Below are positions 1-4,600 of a DNA stretch of 7,935 nucleotides, one piece after another. Below the pieces are notes generated by a model. It saw nothing but the letters and a program-made list of their open reading frames with translations, did no database searches and had not been told where the DNA came from. Numbering within the stretch: position 1 is the stretch's first letter; every line of letters begins with the position of its first letter. Made by a program: the position numbers and the translations under genes. Origin of the DNA: CAYLLT01 sp964591605 (lineage in GTDB: Bacteria > Planctomycetota > Phycisphaerae > UBA1845 > PWPN01); the NCBI GenBank assembly GCA_964591605.1, contig CAZQEN010000350.1, positions 1 to 7,935 of the forward strand, read 5' to 3'.

Positions 1-2
1 CC

Positions 3-251
3 TGGGGCCGGGCCACCCAGAAAGCGGGCGTCGTCTACCTGCATGTCTATAACTGGCCGTCGGACGGCAAGCTGCAGGTCCCGCTGTCGAACCCGGTGAA
101 GAAGGCCTCCCTGCTCAGCAGGGGCCAGGCGCTCAAGACGGCAGCAGGTGGCAAGGGCGTGACGATCGACGTCCCCGCCGAGGCGCCCGATAAAATCGCC
201 GCCGTCATCGCCCTCGAAATCGAAGGCCCGGCCAGGCCCATCAAAGACTGA
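3..251 (+). CDS. Alpha-L-fucosidase (GH29-like), C-terminal fragment
   Basis: This open frame enters from the left edge in frame 3 and ends at TGA 249-251, leaving 82 codons and no start. The translation contains YLHVYNWPSDGKLQVPL near its beginning and ends VPAEAPDKIAAVIALEIEG plus a short tail. That pattern (YLHVF.WP.DGKL, a lysine-rich strand, then a P...APD.I..VI.LEI strand) is what I recognise as the C-terminal beta-sandwich of bacterial GH29 alpha-L-fucosidases, which hydrolyse alpha-linked L-fucose from glycans. The catalytic TIM barrel, with its nucleophile Asp, lies upstream of the window, so activity and signal peptide cannot be judged. The gene ends more than 600 bases before the next start codon and a promoter lies between, so an operon with the downstream gene is unlikely. 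Other sugar hydrolases carry similar C-terminal domains, so the family call is probable rather than certain. Confidence 0.8.
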   Translation, partial: WGRATQKAGVVYLHVYNWPSDGKLQVPLSNPVKKASLLSRGQALKTAAGGKGVTIDVPAEAPDKIAAVIALEIEGPARPIKD

Positions 252-326
252 GCGCGGATTCGATCCCGCCCCGGCCGGGTGACGCTTCAGGCACGACGTC
301 CATCAGAACCGGGAGCGTGAGCGACC

Positions 327-370
327 GGCCTGCTGCACGAGGGGAACCGTGTCCCATCGGCGAGCAGGCC
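327..370. other. Strong imperfect hairpin downstream of the fucosidase gene
   Basis: Perfect 8-base arms (GGCCTGCT at 327-334 and AGCAGGCC at 363-370) enclose further pairing: 335-336 with 360-361, 338-340 with 357-359, and 342-344 with 353-355. This leaves single-base bulges at 337 and 362, a mismatch at 341/356 and an 8-nt loop at 345-352. The pairing totals about 16 base pairs. It sits between the fucosidase stop (251) and the next promoter (453), where a terminator would be expected. No T-tract follows, so it is not a textbook intrinsic terminator. It could instead be an RNA 3'-end stabiliser or a REP-like element. Pairing is read by eye with no energy calculation. Confidence 0.45.
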
Positions 371-452
371 CCTCAACGAGCCTGCGCATTCTGATGCTTC
401 GGCTGCCTGACGTGCTGCCCACGAAAACATCCCGCAATCGCCCACATTTTCG

Positions 453-481
453 TTGACAGTCACTTTCGATTTGTGTAAACA
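453..481 (+). promoter_or_regulatory. Sigma70-like promoter of the first ELWxxDGT gene
   Basis: A perfect -35 hexamer TTGACA (453-458) is followed by a 17-base spacer and a -10-like TAAACA (476-481), which matches TATAAT at only three positions. The 14 bases TTTGTGTAAACACG ending at 483 recur exactly at the promoter of the paralogue (4226-4239). The -10 is embedded in the inverted repeat GTGT-AA-ACAC (473-482), which could also be a protein-binding site. A start site near 488 would give a leader of about 375 nt before the ATG at 865. The -35 quality and the recurrence of the whole element support a real promoter; the weak -10 is the main caution. Confidence 0.65.
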
Positions 482-864
482 CGTAGATGGGCCGTTCATC
501 TGTAGTCAAGCATTCTAAAGTCGCTGGGCCACGCATCGCATCGCAAAGAGAACAGACGTCCGGACACGGGCTCGTGCCGGGATCCCGGCGATCCGTGCCT
601 GCCGTCTGGAGCGCGTTTCCCGTCTTCCGGGCCGGGTGATTTCTTCTCTGCGCAGGCGGATCGACGTGTCCGCCGTCGGACCTGGGCATCCAGAATCAGC
701 AGCACGTCGGAACCGCCCCGGGCGGGAGTGACAGCATCAGATTCGTTTGACGTGCGTGCGGCTTTGCCCGGTCCTGCCGGACAGATTCGCATCGGCATCT
801 CGTGCTCGCGCTGCGGCGGTTCGGACCGCCACGCGGCGGCAGTTCAATTGAGGAGGAAGGATAC
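482..864 (+). promoter_or_regulatory. Long 5' leader of the first ELWxxDGT gene
   Basis: About 380 bases separate the predicted promoter from the start codon with no convincing gene. Visible structures include a 14-base palindrome at 576-589, a small hairpin at 668-681, a CCGCCC/GGGCGG hairpin at 713-725, and a perfect 6-bp hairpin with loop TCGG at 815-830 that ends 20 bases before the Shine-Dalgarno sequence. I did not recognise any known riboswitch class. The leader may simply be a long UTR, or a second promoter may lie nearer the gene that I cannot see. Confidence 0.35.
851..856 (+). promoter_or_regulatory. Shine-Dalgarno site that fixes the start at 865
   Basis: AGGAGG, extended to AGGAGGAAGG (851-860), lies 8 bases upstream of ATG 865-867. 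The frame is also open from GTG 802, but that start has no comparable ribosome site and would put 21 extra residues ahead of an otherwise ordinary signal peptide. ATG 865 is therefore preferred. Confidence 0.85.
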
Positions 865-3791
865 ATGTCTGCACAACGTCCTCACTTCGGCTTCGGCTCG
901 CGTCTGATTCAGTCGGCGGCACTCCTGGCATTCCCGGCGATCGCCGCGGCCCAGTTTCCCGCCGGTACCAGTGAGCTGTTCGGTACCACCGCTTCCGTGA
1001 ACACGCCGTTTACCCGGGCCAACTGGAGCGTGGACCCCGGTTGCTCGACCGGCCTCGTCAATTCCACGCTCGGCGGCCGCGGCTGGAACGGCGTGCCGCT
1101 GATCATGCCGCGCGGCGGAACCGGGACACGCATGATCGTGGACCTCAACCCCGGTGCCGCCAGTTCCACCATCGGCGAAATGGTGTGGTGCGGTAACGAT
1201 GTCGTCACCCGGCTCCTCTTCGCCGCCGACGCCGGTGCGGGACCGGTCGGCGATGCCAATGCCCCGCATGGGATGGAGCTCTACCGTGCGTACCAGGTGC
1301 TCTATCCGACCGTCCGGCTCGAAGGCACATCGGAACCGAACGGCCCCGAGATCAATCCCGGCGCCGCCAGCTCGAATCCGACCCATCTGTTCCGCATGGC
1401 GGCAGTGGGAAACGTCCTGTTCGCCGCCGACGACGGCACGAACGGCAACGAGCTGTGGAAGTTTCAGACCGCGGCGGATTTCTTCGGCCGACAGCACGAG
1501 ATGATCAAGGACATCAACATCGGCTCAAGCGGTTCTGATCCGGCCGGCTTCTCGCTGACCACCTCGACCGGCCCGGTGGTGTTCGCCGCCACCGGACACG
1601 ATGAGTCCGATCCGCAGAACCCCGTGTTCGCCGGACGCGAGCTGTTCCGGACCATCGGTGCGATCGACGGCTCCGACACCTCGATCCTCGTGGACATCAA
1701 CCAGACGCCCGACAAGAGTGCGTCGTCGAACCCCGAGCAGTTCATCCGCGATGGCGGCGGCGCGACGGCGGTGACTTACTTCACGGCGGACGACGGCGTC
1801 AACGGACGAGAGCTCTGGCGCACGGACGGAACGTTCGCCGGCACCGGCATGCTCAAGGATATCGTCGCCGGGCCGACCGGCTCGAACCCGGCCAATCTGG
1901 CCGTCGGGACCGGCATCCTCGCCACGACGCTTTTCTTCTCTGTGGACAGCGACGGCGTGAATGGCATGGAGCTCTGGAAGAGCAACGGTTCTCTCGACGG
2001 CTCCAACACCGTCATGGTCAAGGACGTGGGCGGGACCCTGGCCCACTTCAAAGTCCTGGGCAACCCCACCCTGATGTTCTTCATCCGCAACAATGAGCTG
2101 TGGAAGAGCGACGGCACCGACCCGAATACGGTGATGGTCCAGTCGTTCACCTCGATCGCCGGCCCCCTGGTGACGGCGGGCGGATTCATGTACTTCGCGG
2201 CCGACGACGGCTCGGGCTCGGGCATGGAGCTGTGGAAGAGCGACGGCACGACCACTTCCATCGTGCTGGATATCAATCCGGGAGCGGCCGGCTCCTCGCC
2301 GGGAAACCTCCTGGCCGTGGGCAGCANNNNNNNNNNACGGTCTATTTCGCCGCCACCACTGCGGCCAGCGGCCGCGAGCTCTGGCGGACCGACACCACGC
2401 TCGGCGCGGTCATGATCCTCGACATCAGGCCGGGTCCGGCCGGCTCCAACCCGTCCAATCTCAACGACTTCAGCGGCACGGTGGTCTTCACGGCCGATGA
2501 TGGCGCCCACGGGACCGAATTGTGGCAGACGGATGGCGGCGCTTCCCCCGCGGTGGTGGGGGTGAGCCACAAGTGGGACCTCACCCCGGTCATTCAATCC
2601 CTGCCCAACGGAACCGGCAAAATCGCGGTGGCGGGCACCAACCAGAATCCGTTCGTCATGGGCTGCAACCTCCTCGATGCACCCACCAGTGGCGGCGGCG
2701 CCAACCGTCTCCAGTGCAAGCAGATCGCCCACCAGTTCAACGGGCTGGTCGAGCTGACCGACGGCGCCGACCGTGCCCCCGTCATCATCACGAACGTCGA
2801 CTGCGGCGACGGCGCCGGCTGGACGCGCCCGCGCGCGTCGCTCAGCGGCGACGGCCAGCCGCACAACGTGATCGCCGCCGGCATGCTGGCCATCCTGGAC
2901 CAGGATCCCTGCGATGTGACCTCGTTCGGCTCACACGACGCGACCGAGAGCCCGGCGATGCCCGTCATGCCCGTGCCGGTCATCTATGACGGCCTCAACT
3001 GGCGGCCGATGGATCTGGCCCACTTCCCGGACATGAAGCAATCGGTTCCCGGCGCCACCCTGGTGAATCAGTTTGGCCAGACCGCTTCGGCTGATCCGCC
3101 GCCCTACATGAGCAACAACCCGGCGGATTTCCTGCCCAACACCATCGTGAATCCCTGGGCCACCAAGCGGTTCATGTCATTGCGACTGATCGTCCGCACC
3201 GACTCGTTCGACGTGATCTGGAGCAAGCGGCAGGGCGATGACGACGGGCTTCCGCAGGACACGGTCTGGATGGTCACCGTGCCGCGCCAGTACACCGGCG
3301 CGTTCACGGCGCTTCACGTGGGCACGCCGACCTGCACCCCCACGCCCTATGAGGCGTATTTCGACTATCTCTTCATCACAGGCGGCAAGTTTGCCTCGTC
3401 GTTGACACCCTCGGGCGCGTGCTGCTCTCCGAGCGGCTGCACCGATGTGACCGATGCGTCGCAGTGCCCGAGCGGTACGTTCTCCATGTGGGACGTCTGC
3501 ACCGGTCCCGGCGCCATCACCTGCTGCGGCAGACCCTGGGCCGACGCCGACCGCGACGGCGACGTGGATTCAGATGATTACGGTAACTTCCAGACCTGTT
3601 ACACCGGCGCCACCGTCGGCGTGCCCGCGGGCTGCACGTGCCTGAACCGGATCAACGACACCGTGGTCGATTCTCTGGACTTCGACGAGTTCGTGAAGTG
3701 CCGGACGGGTCCGGAAATCCCGTTCAATCCGGCCAGTCCGCCGGCCGGCTGCAACACCTCGTGCCCGCCCGGGACGGTCTGTCCTCCGTGA
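865..3791 (+). CDS. Secreted ELWxxDGT-repeat protein with dockerin-like C-terminus (gap inside)
   Basis: The frame gives 487 codons before an N-run (2327-2336) and 484 codons after it in a different frame, ending at TGA 3789-3791. Both halves align with the intact paralogue at 4601-7543, so this is one gene. The N-terminus has a Sec signal peptide (Arg13, hydrophobic stretch to about residue 28, likely cut AAA|Q near 29/30). Nine repeats follow, with cores of the F/Y-F-x-A-D-D-G...G-x-E-L-W-K-S/T-D-G-T type and links resembling DINPGxxSSNPxxL. The ELW/ELY/ELF codons begin near 1276, 1450, 1639, 1810, 1969, 2095, 2227, 2376 and 2517. Such repeats are thought to form a beta-propeller-like fold. 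Next come a middle domain I do not recognise (about 2560-3405), a Cys-rich GACC motif (about 3411-3528), a dockerin-like region with the Ca-loop DADRDGDVDSDD (about 3541-3576) and a degenerate second loop (about 3670-3700), and a tail ending CPP. The product is probably extracellular or surface-associated. Its function is unknown. Confidence 0.85.
2327..2336. other. Assembly gap (10 Ns) inside the repeat domain
   Basis: Ten Ns interrupt the eighth repeat. The upstream coding frame is frame 1 and the downstream frame is frame 3, so ten bases cannot be the true length if the gene is intact; the missing length must be 2 plus a multiple of 3. In the intact paralogue the distance from the seventh ELW to the next VYF is 34 residues. 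Here 33 residues precede the gap and one Thr follows it before VYF, so a 2-base gap would give 35 residues. The Ns are most likely a scaffolding placeholder. Confidence 0.95.
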
Positions 3792-3795
3792 GGAC
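3781..3795. other. Small hairpin across the stop codon
   Basis: GTCCTC (3781-3786) and GAGGAC (3790-3795) form a perfect 6-bp stem around a CGT loop, overlapping the TGA stop at 3789-3791. No T-tract follows. It is short and in GC-rich sequence, so a role in termination is only a possibility. Confidence 0.25.
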
Positions 3796-3839
3796 GTCCG
3801 ACGGCCCCCTGGCCGCAAACACAGGCGGCATCGGCGGCC

Positions 3840-3899
3840 GTTGGTGGTGCAGGCGTCTTGTGGTGCAGGCGGTTTGTGGTGCAGGCGTCCCGCCTGCAC
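3840..3899. repeat. Three 16-bp tandem units ending in a hairpin
   Basis: Three consecutive 16-base units (3840-3855, 3856-3871, 3872-3887) share the core GTGGTGCAGGCG and differ only in their first four or five bases. Only the last copy is followed by the complementary arm: GTGCAGGCG (3879-3887), loop TCC, CGCCTGCAC (3891-3899), a perfect 9-bp hairpin. The arrangement resembles a palindromic intergenic repeat whose left arm has been multiplied by slippage. Open frames across this stretch are low-complexity and appear in several frames, so I treat it as noncoding. Confidence 0.75.
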
Positions 3900-3902
3900 G
3901 TG

Positions 3903-3918
3903 TCCCGGCGCGCCGGGA
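3903..3918. repeat. 16-bp palindrome, copy 1
   Basis: TCCCGGCGCGCCGGGA is a perfect palindrome without a loop. An identical copy lies at 4130-4145. It starts three bases after the hairpin that ends the tandem repeat. The two copies bracket the middle of the repeat-rich spacer between the two paralogous genes. Confidence 0.7.
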
Positions 3919-3946
3919 AGATCCAGACGCATCGGGACACCACAAT

Positions 3947-3963
3947 GGGCGGCTGTGCCGCCC
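3947..3963. repeat. 7-bp hairpin in the intergenic repeat cluster
   Basis: GGGCGGC (3947-3953), loop TGT, GCCGCCC (3957-3963). The stem is perfect but short and GC-only, so by itself it is weak evidence. It is listed because it belongs to a run of hairpins between 3879 and 4145. Confidence 0.4.
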
Positions 3964-4071
3964 GCCGAAACTGTCACGGACCCGATGGGACTTCGGCTGG
4001 GCGAGACCCTCCCCACATCGCAGGTCCGTCCCGGTCCCGGCGGGTGCGTGACACTTTGGGCAGGGTGGCAT

Positions 4072-4110
4072 GGGCAGCTTCGGCTTCGCTGAGCGAAGCC
4101 GAAGCTGCCC
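4072..4110. repeat. 39-bp perfect palindrome (19-bp arms)
   Basis: The arm at 4072-4090 (GGGCAGCTTCGGCTTCGCT) is exactly complementary to 4092-4110, with a single central G at 4091. Nineteen uninterrupted base pairs is far beyond chance even in GC-rich DNA. As RNA it would form a long stem on either strand. It lies about 280 bases after the stop of the first paralogue and about 100 bases before the promoter of the second. A bidirectional terminator, a REP- or MITE-like dispersed repeat, or a protein-binding site are all possible. There is no T-tract and no recognisable transposase. Confidence 0.85.
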
Positions 4111-4129
4111 GTGTGGGCCTCCCCACGGG
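4108..4129. repeat. Hairpin overlapping the end of the 39-bp palindrome
   Basis: CCCGTG (4108-4113) pairs with CACGGG (4124-4129), and GGG (4115-4117) pairs with CCC (4121-4123), with a bulged T at 4114 and loop CCT. Its first three bases are also the last three of the long palindrome's right arm, so both structures cannot be complete at once. It is followed immediately by the second copy of the 16-bp palindrome. Confidence 0.45.
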
Positions 4130-4145
4130 TCCCGGCGCGCCGGGA
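4130..4145. repeat. 16-bp palindrome, copy 2
   Basis: Identical to the 16 bases at 3903-3918. The flanks differ: this copy is followed by CAC, whereas the first is followed by AGA. Recurrence within 250 bases suggests a unit of a dispersed or duplicated intergenic repeat. Confidence 0.7.
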
Positions 4146-4208
4146 CACCTACCCGCCCGCTCCCGAAATAATTGCCAAACCCCGCAGGAGACGCAGCCGA
4201 TAATTCTG

Positions 4209-4237
4209 TTGACAAGTGACTTCACTTTGTGTAAACA
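4209..4237 (+). promoter_or_regulatory. Sigma70-like promoter of the second ELWxxDGT gene
   Basis: TTGACA (4209-4214), a 17-base spacer and TAAACA (4232-4237) repeat the layout of the element at 453-481. The spacer contains the inverted repeat AGTGA-CT-TCACT (4215-4226), and the -10 sits in the same GTGT-AA-ACAC inverted repeat (4229-4238). The local sequence is AT-richer than its surroundings. A start near 4244 gives a leader of about 357 nt, close to the length of the first paralogue's leader. Conservation in an otherwise diverged region supports function. Confidence 0.65.
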
Positions 4238-4600
4238 CGAGAGACAGAGAGCTGGGGATTCGGTCCTTCAGGCGGCACGCTGTCTCGTCGCAGACGAGTC
4301 GGCAGCTCCGCCAGGCCAGATGCCTCCACCCGTGTGGTCGCGTCGGCCGGCGTGAGGGGCGGGCTTCGCCGAACATTTCTAAATCCATGACGTTCCGCCG
4401 TCGCCGCCTCGGACCGGCCCGAGAGTCACGTAACGGATAAAAGCAGCAGAACCCCGCAGCCGCGCTGCCGGGAATAACCGTTCAACCGGGTTTCGCCCTC
4501 GAAACCCGCGCGTGCGCCGGAATCGGACCTGCGGAGATCCGCTTCGCTGGCCGCATGCGGTCGTGTCCATGATGCTTGCATCACCAGGAGGACAGGAACG
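4238..4600 (+). promoter_or_regulatory. Long 5' leader of the second ELWxxDGT gene
   Basis: No credible gene lies in these 363 bases; the few ATG-started frames are very short. Visible structures are a CTCGTC/GACGAG hairpin (4284-4298), a GCAGC/GCTGC hairpin (4456-4468), and a perfect 9-bp hairpin CGGGTTTCG-CCCT-CGAAACCCG (4487-4508) about 80 bases before the Shine-Dalgarno site. It shares little primary sequence with the leader of the first paralogue beyond the promoter-proximal bases. No known riboswitch was recognised. Confidence 0.35.
4586..4591 (+). promoter_or_regulatory. Shine-Dalgarno site of the second ELWxxDGT gene
   Basis: AGGAGG lies 9 bases before ATG 4601-4603. It supports this start, which also begins a plausible signal peptide directly. 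Confidence 0.85.

Noticed and set aside
576..589. 14-bp palindrome GCCGGGATCCCGGC as an operator
   Set aside because: It occurs once, is nearly all GC and has no partner at the second promoter. It is mentioned only as part of the leader structure.
487..639. 50-codon frame starting at ATG 487, almost exactly at the predicted transcription start
   Set aside because: A leaderless leader peptide was considered, but there is no ribosome site, no recognisable motif and no counterpart in the second leader.
802..864. GTG 802 as the start of the first ELWxxDGT protein
   Set aside because: ATG 865 has a strong Shine-Dalgarno site at ideal spacing and begins a normal signal peptide; the extension has neither.
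1861..1889. 29-base stretch identical to 5558-5586 as evidence for gene conversion
   Set aside because: One short identical block in a conserved repeat of two paralogues with the same codon bias can arise from shared ancestry; a conversion claim would need a full alignment with a sharp identity boundary.
1776..2864. Minus-strand open frame of 362 codons spanning the N-run
   Set aside because: It crosses the assembly gap and lies opposite the first ELWxxDGT gene. The low-complexity translation indicates a shadow.
3840..4145. CRISPR array
   Set aside because: The repeated units are adjacent 16-mers without spacers, and the other repeats are palindromes at irregular distances. No cas gene is present.
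3858..4355. Plus-strand frame of 165 codons in the spacer between the paralogues
   Set aside because: It runs through the tandem repeat and all the palindromes and crosses the promoter at 4209. Similar Arg/Pro/His-rich frames exist on both strands here, which is typical of repeat-derived spurious open frames.
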